NCBI GenBank assembly: GCA_902774245.1
Contig: CACYHQ010000008.1
Span: 62,001-126,000 of the forward strand
Origin: an uncultured bacterium
Lineage (GTDB): Bacteria > Verrucomicrobiota > Lentisphaeria > Victivallales > UBA1829
Direction of reading: 5' to 3'
Length of the DNA stretch: 64,000 bases
Part shown: one piece after another, positions 32,968-40,938 of the stretch
How positions within the stretch are numbered: position 1 is the first letter of the stretch
How the letters are laid out: every line of letters begins with the position of its first letter
Position numbers and translations under genes: made by a program
Notes under the pieces: model-generated
The model's input: only the letters and a program-made list of their open reading frames with translations
Told to the model about the DNA's origin: nothing
The model's database searches: none

Positions 32968-34344
32968 ATGACATACGATCTTCTGATTCTGGGCGGCGGC
33001 CCTGCCGGATTCCGTGCTGCGGAACGCGCCGGGCATTTCGGGCTGAATACCGCGATCTTCGAGGGGAAAACGCTGGGCGGAGTCTGCCTCAACGAGGGAT
33101 GCATCCCGACCAAGACGATGCTGTATTCGGCGAAGCTGTTTGACTATGCGAAAGGCGGCGCGGAGAAATACGGCGTGAGCACAAAAGAGGCCGCGCTGGA
33201 CCATGCGTTCGTGATTGCGCGCAAGGACAAGATCGTGAAGAAGCTCGTCGCGGGCGTGGAAATGCAGATGAAGAAAGCCCATGCGAACGTCATACGCGAA
33301 AACGGCGTGCTTGCGGGAAGAAACGATGCGGACGAATTCGTCATTGAGGCGGGCGGTGAGAAGTTCACCGGGAAAAATGTGCTGATCGCGACCGGGTCGT
33401 CCGCGGCGGTCCCGCAGATCCCCGGGCTGAAGGAAGCGCTTGCGGACGGATTCGCGGTCACGAACCGGGAAATCCTGTCGATGACCGGAATCCCGTCCAA
33501 GCTCGTCGTGATGGGCGCGGGCGCGATCGGCCTGGAAATGGCCTCGTATTTCAACTCCGCCGGATCGGACGTAACGGTCGTCGAGATGCTCGACCGTATC
33601 GGCGGACGCATCGACCGCGACATCGCGGCGCTGCTGCAGCGGAACTACACGGCGCACGGGGTCAAATTCCTGACCGGAAGCCGGATTCAGGCAATCGAAG
33701 CTGGGCATATCCGCGGCACAAAGGCGAACGGCGACGAATTCGAACTGGAAGCCGACAAAATACTGGTCGCCGCCGGACGCAGACCGAACACGCGGAATAT
33801 CGGGCTGGAAACCCTTGGGATCGAACTCAGCGCGAACGGCGGCATCCGCACGGACGAGAAGATGCGTACGAACATGCCGGGCATATTCGCCGCCGGAGAC
33901 GCGAACGGTGTTTCCATGCTGGCGCATACGGCGTACCGCGAAGCGGAAGTCGCCGTGAACATGATCCGGGGCGTCGACGACACGATGCGCTACGACGCGA
34001 TCCCGTCGGTCATCTACACGAACCCGGAAGCGGCGTCCGTCGGCGAAACCGAGGAGACCGCGACGGAAAAAGGATTGAACGTGAAGACGGTCAAGCTGCC
34101 GTTGCTCTTCAGCGGGCGCTATCAGGCGGAAAACGAGGGCGGCAACGGCATCATGAAGCTGGTGCTGGACGAAGAGAAGCGTATCCTCGGTGCGTGCATG
34201 CTCGGCAATCCAGCCTCGGAGATCATCCCGGCGATGGCGGTGGCGATCACACAACGCATGACCGCCGCCGACCTCGCGCAGACGGTGTTCCCGCATCCGA
34301 CCGTGGCGGAAGTCCTGCGCGACGCCGCGCTGATGGAACTCTGA
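32968..34344 (+). CDS. lpdA: Dihydrolipoamide dehydrogenase (E3)
   Basis: 458 aa. It reoxidises the lipoyl group of E2 with FAD and NAD+. FAD motif GGGPAGFRAAERAG; redox-active disulfide in GGVCLNEGCIPTK; NAD motif VVMGAGAIGLEMASYF; second FAD site FAAGDANG; C-terminal His-Glu in VFPHPTVAEVL. It lies between the E2 gene (39 bases upstream) and the E1 gene (15 bases downstream). Confidence 0.94.
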   Translation: MTYDLLILGGGPAGFRAAERAGHFGLNTAIFEGKTLGGVCLNEGCIPTKTMLYSAKLFDYAKGGAEKYGVSTKEAALDHAFVIARKDKIVKKLVAGVEMQMKKAHANVIRENGVLAGRNDADEFVIEAGGEKFTGKNVLIATGSSAAVPQIPGLKEALADGFAVTNREILSMTGIPSKLVVMGAGAIGLEMASYFNSAGSDVTVVEMLDRIGGRIDRDIAALLQRNYTAHGVKFLTGSRIQAIEAGHIRGTKANGDEFELEADKILVAAGRRPNTRNIGLETLGIELSANGGIRTDEKMRTNMPGIFAAGDANGVSMLAHTAYREAEVAVNMIRGVDDTMRYDAIPSVIYTNPEAASVGETEETATEKGLNVKTVKLPLLFSGRYQAENEGGNGIMKLVLDEEKRILGACMLGNPASEIIPAMAVAITQRMTAADLAQTVFPHPTVAEVLRDAALMEL

Positions 34345-34359
34345 CGCGGAGCTGACGCT

Positions 34360-36828
34360 ATGCCGAAGACACAGATCATCCACCCCTCGGACGTGAGGCG
34401 GGCGGGGCAACTGGAAATGCCGGAGATCCCGCTGAACCGGTACAATACATCATTCGAGGAGGAACGGAAAGCGTTTTCGCCGGAGGAACTGAAGGAAATC
34501 TACCTCGACATGCGGTACATCCGCGAAGTCGAGACCATGATCTACGGCGTCCGCACGGTCAAAAATTACAACGGAATCGAATACTGCTACACCGGCCCGG
34601 CGCATCTCTCCACCGGACAGGAGGCGGCGGCCGTCGGCATGGCGTTCACGCTCGATCGCGACGACATCATATTCGGCTCGCACCGGAGCCACGGCGAATT
34701 TCTGGCGCGCGGATTCCGCGCCATCCGGACACTGAGCGAATCCGAGCTTGACAACATCATGAAATCGCGTCCGGATATTCTGCGCACCGTGGAGAGGAAC
34801 GCTCAAAGCAAGGGCATCCGCGAGCTCGCGACGAATTTCCTGCTCTACGGGTTCATCTGCGAGGTTTTCGGGCGCGCGAACGGATTCAACCGCGGCCACG
34901 GGAACTCCATGCACGTCTTCTTTCCGCCGTTCGGCATCTACCCGAACAACGCCATCGTGGGCGGTTCGGCGACGATCTCGGCGGGCGCGGCGCTGTACCG
35001 GAAAGTGACCCGGAGCGGCGGCCTCGTGGTGTGCAACTTCGGGGACGGCGCGCTCGGGCGCGGCCCCGTGTGGGAAGCGATGAACTTCGCCGCCATGGAC
35101 CAGTTCAATCTGCTGTGGGAAGAGGACTACCGCGGCGGCCTGCCAATTATCTTCAACTGCATCAACAACTGTTACGGCATGGGCGGGCAGACCTCGGGCG
35201 AGACGATGGCCTACGGATGCGCCGCACGGGTGGCCGCGGGCGTGAATCCGGAGGCCATGCACGCGGAACGCGTCGACGGCTACAATCCGCTGGCCGTAAT
35301 CGACGCTTTCCGCCGGAAACGTGCGCTCATCGAGGCGAACCGCGGCCCGGTCTTCCTCGAAACCATCACGTACCGTTACGCGGGACACTCCGCCACGGAC
35401 GCGAACTCGTACCGTTCGCAGGAGGAGATCGAGGAATGGCGCAAGGCGGATTCGATCCTGGCGCTGAGGCGGGATCTGGAGACAGCCGGGCTTGTTTCCT
35501 CTGCTGATTTCGAGGCAATGGACGCTCAGATCGTCGAACATGTCACACGCCTCACGCGTCTGGCGGCGGACACAACTATCTCGCCTCGTCCCGACCCGAT
35601 CCGTGAGCCCGACGCGTTCCGCAAGTACAATTTCTCGAACGGACGCACTGAGGCGCATCCGGCGGAAGTCGGGCGCGACGTCACGCAGCCGATCGAGAAA
35701 AACGCGAGGCGGAACAAGCTCAAAGAAAAAATAAGATTCTACCTGGATGCCAAAGGAAAACCGGTTTCGAAATTGAAAGCGTTTACGCTGCGCGACGCGC
35801 TGTTCGAGGCGGTCTTGAGCCGGGCGTACGCCGACAACAGGCTCATCGTCTACGGCGAGGACAACCGCGACTGGGGCGGCGCGTACGGCGTGTACACCGG
35901 GCTGACCGAGGCCCTGCCCTATCACCGACTCTTCAACGCACCAATCTCCGAGGCGGCGATCGTCGGCACGGCGGTCGGCTGCGGGATGTGCGGCGGACAC
36001 GTGCTGATCGAGCTCATGTACAGCGACTTCATCGGATGCGCCGGGGACGAGGTGTTCAATCAGCTGTCGAAATGGCAGGCGATGTCGGCGGGCATGCTTC
36101 GGATGCCCGTTGTGCTGCGCGTCTCCGTGGGGGCGAAATACGGCGCCCAACATGCACAGGACTGGACCGCGCTCTGCACACATATCCCCGGACTGAAGGT
36201 TGTTTATCCGGCGACGCCGTACGACGCGAAGGGCATGCTGGCGGCGGCGCTCGCGGGGACAGATCCGGTCGTCTTCTTCGAAAGCCAGCGCCTGTACGAC
36301 ACGCCGGAGATGTTCCGCGCGGACGGCGTACCGGAGGAGGATTACGAGATCCAGCTCGGGACGCCCGACATAAAGCGGGCGGGAAACGACCTCACGATCC
36401 TGACCATCGGTCCGGCGCTTTATCCGGCGATGCGCGCGGCGGAACGCCTCGAACAGGAATTCCGTCTGTCCGCCGAGGTCATCGACGCGCGTTCGCTCGT
36501 GCCGTTCGATTTCGACCTTGTCGTGCAGTCCGTGCGGAAGACCGGACGCATCCTGATCGTGTCGGACGCTTGCGAACGCGGCTCCTGGACGCAGACACTC
36601 GCTGCCCGGATTGCGCGGTATTGTTTCGACGACCTGGACGCGCCGCCCGTCGCGATCGGCGCGCCGAACGAGATCTCGCCGTGTCCCGAGCTGGAAAAGA
36701 GCTATTATCCGCAGGCGGACTGGGTCCTGGACGCGGTTCACACGCTCATCCTGCCGCTGGACGGCTACACGCCGCGCACGGATTTCCACGACGCGGAGCT
36801 GATGCGCCAGGACCGTCTGGGCATCTGA
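34360..36828 (+). CDS. 2-oxoacid dehydrogenase E1, fused alpha and beta subunits
   Basis: 822 aa. It decarboxylates a 2-oxoacid with TPP and loads the acyl group on E2. The alpha half (about 1-400) holds HLSTGQEAAAVGM, SHRSHGEFLARG and the TPP motif GDGALGRGPVWEAMNFAAM with INN about 30 residues later. The beta half (from about 470) holds YGEDNRDWGGAYG, NAPISEAAIVGTAVGCGM and RVSVGAKYGAQHAQDWTAL. A linker of about 60 residues joins them. Fused E1 of this type is known in chlamydiae and relatives. Pyruvate, 2-oxobutyrate, branched-chain acids or acetoin are possible substrates. Confidence 0.88.
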   Translation: MPKTQIIHPSDVRRAGQLEMPEIPLNRYNTSFEEERKAFSPEELKEIYLDMRYIREVETMIYGVRTVKNYNGIEYCYTGPAHLSTGQEAAAVGMAFTLDRDDIIFGSHRSHGEFLARGFRAIRTLSESELDNIMKSRPDILRTVERNAQSKGIRELATNFLLYGFICEVFGRANGFNRGHGNSMHVFFPPFGIYPNNAIVGGSATISAGAALYRKVTRSGGLVVCNFGDGALGRGPVWEAMNFAAMDQFNLLWEEDYRGGLPIIFNCINNCYGMGGQTSGETMAYGCAARVAAGVNPEAMHAERVDGYNPLAVIDAFRRKRALIEANRGPVFLETITYRYAGHSATDANSYRSQEEIEEWRKADSILALRRDLETAGLVSSADFEAMDAQIVEHVTRLTRLAADTTISPRPDPIREPDAFRKYNFSNGRTEAHPAEVGRDVTQPIEKNARRNKLKEKIRFYLDAKGKPVSKLKAFTLRDALFEAVLSRAYADNRLIVYGEDNRDWGGAYGVYTGLTEALPYHRLFNAPISEAAIVGTAVGCGMCGGHVLIELMYSDFIGCAGDEVFNQLSKWQAMSAGMLRMPVVLRVSVGAKYGAQHAQDWTALCTHIPGLKVVYPATPYDAKGMLAAALAGTDPVVFFESQRLYDTPEMFRADGVPEEDYEIQLGTPDIKRAGNDLTILTIGPALYPAMRAAERLEQEFRLSAEVIDARSLVPFDFDLVVQSVRKTGRILIVSDACERGSWTQTLAARIARYCFDDLDAPPVAIGAPNEISPCPELEKSYYPQADWVLDAVHTLILPLDGYTPRTDFHDAELMRQDRLGI

Positions 36829-36904
36829 CGTCGGCCTTCTCCGCAGCGCCCCTTTTTCCGCCGCTCAGAAACACGGCAAAACGGGACTATTTATCGGAAG
36901 GGGG

Positions 36905-36933
36905 TGGAAAGTTTCGCGCACACGGTGTATATT
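36905..36933 (+). promoter_or_regulatory. Possible serA promoter
   Basis: TGGAAA (36905-36910), 17 bases, TATATT (36928-36933). The -10 matches other promoters here; the -35 is weak. Confidence 0.4.
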
Positions 36934-36993
36934 ATATGCTCCAATGTTTTTTGGAAAACCCAACCGTGCGTGAGAACGCACAAGGAGACAGCC

Positions 36994-38550
36994 ATGAGAA
37001 AAGTCCTCATTCCCACCAAACTCGACAAGGTCGTTGAAAAAATCCTGAGCGAACACGGCTTCACCGTGGTCCAGAACCCGGACGTGCAGCTGGCCGATCT
37101 GGCCGCCGAAAACTCCGACGCTTCCGCGATCATCGTCCGCAGCGAGAAGGTCACGCCCGAGATCATGGACGGACTGAAGGACCTGAAGCTCGTCGTCCGC
37201 GCCGGCGCCGGTTTTGACAACATCGACATCCGCCACGCCCGCAAGCTCGGCATCGACGTCATGAACACCCCGGGCGCGAACTCCAACGCGGTCGCCGAAG
37301 AAGTCATCGCCCTGATCCTCGCCGCCTACCGCAAACTCGTCCCCGCCGACCAGTCCACCCGCGCCGGCAAGTGGGAGAAGAAGAGCTTCATGGGCCGCGA
37401 ACTGACCGGCAAGACCGTCGGCATCCTCGGCCTCGGCAACATCGGGCGCCTGCTCATCAAGCGTCTCTCCGGCTTCGACGTGAAGATCCTCGCGTACGAC
37501 CCCGTTCTCTCCGCCGACCTCGCCGCCCACCTCGGCGCACAGCTCTGCACGGTCGAGGAAGTCTTCGCGCAGTCCGACATCGTCTCCCTGCACATCCCGG
37601 AAAATGACAAGACCCGCGGCATGATCAACGCCAAGCTGCTCGGCCTCATGAAGAAGGGCGCCATGCTCGTGAACTGCGCCCGCGCCGGCATCGTCGACGA
37701 AGAGGCCATCCGCGCCGCCAAGCAGGAAAAAGACCTCATCTTCTGCAACGACGTCTACGCGAAGGACGCCGCGGGCGACAAGTCCGTAGCCGACATCGCC
37801 GACATCATGCTCCCGCACCTCGGCGCAAGCACGAAGGAAGCCAACTTCCTCGCCGCCAAGCGCGCCGCCGACCAGACCGTCGCCTATTTCGAGGACGGCG
37901 TGACCGCCTGCGTCGTGAACAAGGGCGTGCCGGACGGACTCGACGCGAACTACCAGAAGCTCGCCTCCGTGCTCGCCGGCCTCGGCGCAGCCTACCTGAA
38001 CGGCCGCGCGATCTCCAAGATCGAGCTCAGCTGCTACGGCAAGCTCCACCAGTTCTCCAAGTGGATGATCGCCCCGGTCACCGCCGCCATCTGCCCGCCG
38101 TTCGACGCCTTCAGCGGCGCGGACGAGGCCCTGAAATACCTCGAATCCCGCGGCATCCAGTTCATCGTCCGCGAAGTCGACGAGAGCAAGCACTACGGCG
38201 AAGCAATCACGCTCGATTTCATCGCCGGAGCCGAACGCATCTCCATCCGCGGCACCATCGCCGAAGGCCGCCTCATGGTCTCCCGTATCAACTCGTTCGA
38301 CGGCATCTACATCCACCCCGCCGGAAACTATCTCTTCGTCGAATACGAAGACGCCCCCGGCATCATCGGCAAGATCACCGGCGTTCTCGGCAAGAACAAC
38401 ATCAACATCGCCGACATCCGTGCTCCGCACAGCCTCGAGAATTCCCGCTCGATCCTCGCGGTGAACGCCGAAAGCGCCGTCCCGGCCGACCTCGTCAAGG
38501 AAATCTCCGAGGCCGTCAACGCGATCAACGCCTTCACGTTCGATTGCTAA
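36994..38550 (+). CDS. serA: D-3-phosphoglycerate dehydrogenase
   Basis: 518 aa. It makes 3-phosphohydroxypyruvate, the first step of serine synthesis. NAD site GILGLGNIGRLLIKRL; catalytic Arg in VNCARAGIVDEEAI, Glu in the following helix, His in LPHLGASTKEANF. The long form is used: an intervening domain (about 305-440) and a C-terminal ACT domain (YEDAPGIIGKITGVLGKNNI), usually the serine feedback site. ATG at 36994 with AAGGAG. Its stop codon overlaps the folK start by one base. Confidence 0.95.
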   Translation: MRKVLIPTKLDKVVEKILSEHGFTVVQNPDVQLADLAAENSDASAIIVRSEKVTPEIMDGLKDLKLVVRAGAGFDNIDIRHARKLGIDVMNTPGANSNAVAEEVIALILAAYRKLVPADQSTRAGKWEKKSFMGRELTGKTVGILGLGNIGRLLIKRLSGFDVKILAYDPVLSADLAAHLGAQLCTVEEVFAQSDIVSLHIPENDKTRGMINAKLLGLMKKGAMLVNCARAGIVDEEAIRAAKQEKDLIFCNDVYAKDAAGDKSVADIADIMLPHLGASTKEANFLAAKRAADQTVAYFEDGVTACVVNKGVPDGLDANYQKLASVLAGLGAAYLNGRAISKIELSCYGKLHQFSKWMIAPVTAAICPPFDAFSGADEALKYLESRGIQFIVREVDESKHYGEAITLDFIAGAERISIRGTIAEGRLMVSRINSFDGIYIHPAGNYLFVEYEDAPGIIGKITGVLGKNNINIADIRAPHSLENSRSILAVNAESAVPADLVKEISEAVNAINAFTFDC

Positions 38551-38999
38551 TGCCTGAAACGCTCTGCGTCATCGCGCTCGGCGGAAATCTCGGGGACGTC
38601 CCCGCCACCTTCCGCCGGGCTTGTGAAGCACTCTCCGACGCCGGATTTCGTATCCGGCGTTTTTCGTCTCTGCTCCGCACCGCGCCGCTCGGATGCGAAC
38701 CCGGCGCGCCGGAGTTTTTCAACGCCGCGCTGTCCGGTTTCTGGGACGGCACGGCTCTGGACCTGCTCAATGTTTGCCGGAGAATCGAGGCGGACAACGG
38801 ACGTCCGAACAACCACGCGCACCATGTGTCCCGTACGCTCGACCTCGACATTGTTTCATTCGGACGGGAGACGATCGACCTGCCGGATTTGAAAGTCCCG
38901 CACCCCGAGGCGGTGCGGCGCGATTTCGTAATGATCCCCGTGCGCGAGATCGAACCGGAACTGGCGGACTGGCTGATGGAATACGCAAACAACGAATAG
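38550..38999 (+). CDS. folK: HPPK, 6-hydroxymethyl-dihydropterin pyrophosphokinase
   Basis: 149 aa. It activates the pterin for dihydropteroate synthesis in the folate pathway. Signatures: ALGGNLGDVPATFRRAC at the start, TAPLGCEPGAPEFFNAAL, and RTLDLDIVSFG with the catalytic Asp pair, then VPHPEAVRRDFVMIPVREI. The start lies in the serA stop codon (TAATG). It is short but complete. Confidence 0.93.
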   Translation: MPETLCVIALGGNLGDVPATFRRACEALSDAGFRIRRFSSLLRTAPLGCEPGAPEFFNAALSGFWDGTALDLLNVCRRIEADNGRPNNHAHHVSRTLDLDIVSFGRETIDLPDLKVPHPEAVRRDFVMIPVREIEPELADWLMEYANNE

Positions 39000-39069
39000 A
39001 AAATATTTCCGGAGTTTTTTCCCATTGAAGCTTTTTTCGGGAAAAATAATCTTTTCCGCCTCATAATTC

Positions 39070-39097
39070 TTGCAAAAATCGTTTTTCAACCTATATT
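39070..39097 (+). promoter_or_regulatory. Promoter of the poly-His membrane-protein gene
   Basis: TTGCAA (39070-39075), a 16-base spacer and TATATT (39092-39097), with an overlapping TATAAT (39097-39102). The whole 39000-39130 stretch is AT-rich. The start codon is about 85 bases downstream. Confidence 0.6.
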
Positions 39098-39187
39098 ATA
39101 ATTTCAAGATAATTCAAATAAACACGAAGCGGATGCCGGATTCCGGGAGATTTCCGCACAACATCATCGTAATCAGGAGTTGTATCC

Positions 39188-40123
39188 ATGTCACAATCCT
39201 CTGATCAGCCTGAAGAAAAGAAAGCCCCCGAAACCACGCAGGCGGCGCCCGCCGCTTCTGTCGCGGAAAACACGGCTGTCGCCGCAGCAAAGACCGACAA
39301 CCTGGCTTTCACCAATCCTGATGAATACAAGCACAAACATGGCGAGCATAAGCACAGCGAGCATAAGCATCACCATCATCACCACCACCATCACCATCGT
39401 CATTTCCACATTCTCAATCTGTCCCCCTCCAGAATCCTCGAAAACCTCAAACTGCTGTTCAAGACGATCTACGCGTATCCTTACATCCTGCTTTTCCTGT
39501 CACTTATCTTCCTGTTCATCATGAACTCGGGAATCGTGCTCTCGCAACTCAACGCGCACAAAGGCAGCTTCTCCTCCGTCGAGACGTTCTACCGCTGGCA
39601 GGAATTCCTGGTCATGAACAAGGCGTTCATCTGCCGCATCCCGTTCCAATTCACCCTCATTGTGGCAGTCGGCATCCTGCTCTTCCTGATGCAGCAGGCG
39701 GAACGCCATTGGCAGCGCAACGTGCTGAAACTGCTCCCCGCACTCGGCGCGGCATTGGTCTTCTCTCTCCCCTTTGGTGGCGACAAAGAAAAAAATGATG
39801 AAGAACATGCGCGCAGCTCCTGTCGGGACTGCCTTCGCAACTTTCAGATCATCTGCATTGAGTACGCGGAGCTCAACGACGGGGCGTTCCCGGCGGAGCT
39901 TCCCGAGAAACCGGCCTCCGCGGCGAAATACACCGCCGACCACTACGTCTACCACGGCAGAGGCAAAAAAGCCAGCGACGAACCGTTCGTTCTGGTCGAA
40001 GACAAAGACCTTAACCACATCGGCAACTGCCGTTTTGCGATCCGCAGCGACGGCGTGATGCTCGTTTCCAGGTACGGCGGCCTGTACGAGGAATATAAAG
40101 GCAAAGGCAAAAAACTGCCCTGA
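39188..40123 (+). CDS. Membrane protein with poly-His cytoplasmic tract and pseudopilin-like C-terminal domain
   Basis: 311 aa, family not recognised. Residues 1-47 are Ala/Glu/Pro-rich and probably disordered. Residues 48-74 hold some 18 His, including ten in a row (61-70). Three likely membrane helices lie at about 98-117, 155-172 and 182-200. The C-terminal part (about 210-305) resembles the soluble part of PVC pseudopilins (DUF1559 / H-X9-DG type): CRDCLRNFQIICIEYAELN, GAFPAELP, YVYHGRGKK, and HIGNCRFAIRSDG (spacing 10). It lacks an N-terminal prepilin signal. The His tract could bind Ni, Zn or Co. Confidence 0.7.
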   Translation: MSQSSDQPEEKKAPETTQAAPAASVAENTAVAAAKTDNLAFTNPDEYKHKHGEHKHSEHKHHHHHHHHHHRHFHILNLSPSRILENLKLLFKTIYAYPYILLFLSLIFLFIMNSGIVLSQLNAHKGSFSSVETFYRWQEFLVMNKAFICRIPFQFTLIVAVGILLFLMQQAERHWQRNVLKLLPALGAALVFSLPFGGDKEKNDEEHARSSCRDCLRNFQIICIEYAELNDGAFPAELPEKPASAAKYTADHYVYHGRGKKASDEPFVLVEDKDLNHIGNCRFAIRSDGVMLVSRYGGLYEEYKGKGKKLP

Positions 40124-40162
40124 CCGCCTGAACCGCGGCGGGGAAGCTTTCGAGGGGATGAG

Positions 40163-40756
40163 ATGAAGATACTGATCGCATTGGCTTTGCTTGCCGTGCT
40201 TGCGGGGGCGTTACTCGTCGAAAGCATCGCCACATGCCAGTTCATCATCCCGGACCGGGTGAAACGTGCCTCGGAAGGCATGAACCGCCTGCTTCTGCTG
40301 ATTCCCGCGCTTGCCGTTCCGGTGTTCGCTGTCCTGTTTCTGTTCGTGCTGAAGGGACGGTTCTACGAACGCCTGTGCCATGCGACGCTTCTGCTCGCGC
40401 TCTGGCTCTATGCCGCCCGGTATTGCTGGTTTCTGCTCGCTTATCACAAATCCTTTCTTTCACTGTCTTCTGTCGAAATCCACCTTTTCTTCATCATAGG
40501 TCTTTCGGCAGCGGCGATCGACCTGACGCCGCTTGACAGGTACGTGGAAACTGTCTATCCCCTCCTGGGACCCGCGTCGATCCTCGCCGGAGCCGGGCTT
40601 CTGGTCGTCTTCTACATCGCCGCGTTCTTCACGACCTGTGCAAACAAAAAAAATGTTTCAGAACCGTTCAACTTTCCTTTGTGGTTTAATATACTGGGGA
40701 TAGTGGTGTCAATCCTGGTCATTCTGGCGGGTGCCATTTATCGGCTGGTCTGGTGA
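40163..40756 (+). CDS. Integral membrane protein of unknown function
   Basis: 197 aa with about five helices (roughly 1-25, 42-64, 73-95, 107-118, 137-160, 175-195). No family motif is recognised. ATG at 40163 with GAGGGG upstream. It lies 39 bases after the poly-His protein gene and is closed by a terminator, so the two form one unit. Confidence 0.65.
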   Translation: MKILIALALLAVLAGALLVESIATCQFIIPDRVKRASEGMNRLLLLIPALAVPVFAVLFLFVLKGRFYERLCHATLLLALWLYAARYCWFLLAYHKSFLSLSSVEIHLFFIIGLSAAAIDLTPLDRYVETVYPLLGPASILAGAGLLVVFYIAAFFTTCANKKNVSEPFNFPLWFNILGIVVSILVILAGAIYRLVW

Positions 40757-40776
40757 TTGTAAGATAGATTCCCCGG

Positions 40777-40805
40777 AAGATGATTTCGGGCAGTCATCTT
40801 TTTCC
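40777..40805 (+). terminator. Rho-independent terminator after the two membrane-protein genes
   Basis: AAGATGA (40777-40783) pairs with TCATCTT (40794-40800) around TTTCGGGCAG, followed by T residues to 40803. Confidence 0.75.
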
Positions 40806-40827
40806 CGCTTTTTCGGTGGAATCGCGG

Positions 40828-40855
40828 TTGAAAACGCGTTCCGGGCGTGTATATT
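40828..40855 (+). promoter_or_regulatory. Promoter of the GH35 gene
   Basis: TTGAAA (40828-40833), a 16-base spacer and TATATT (40850-40855). It lies 84 bases before the GH35 start. Confidence 0.7.
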
Positions 40856-40938
40856 AGCTGTAATAAACGTATGCGCTTCTTTCAGTACGCTGAAAATGCG
40901 CGACTTTCACACCCCACCCCGACAGGAAACAACCAACC

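Noticed and set aside
34360-36828. Two separate E1 genes joined by sequencing error
   Set aside because: The linker is in frame, has normal codon use, and fused E1 proteins are known in related bacteria.
39371-39410. Vector-type His-tag contamination
   Set aside because: The His run is embedded in a longer natural His/Lys/Glu-rich stretch with mixed CAT/CAC codons and chromosomal flanks.
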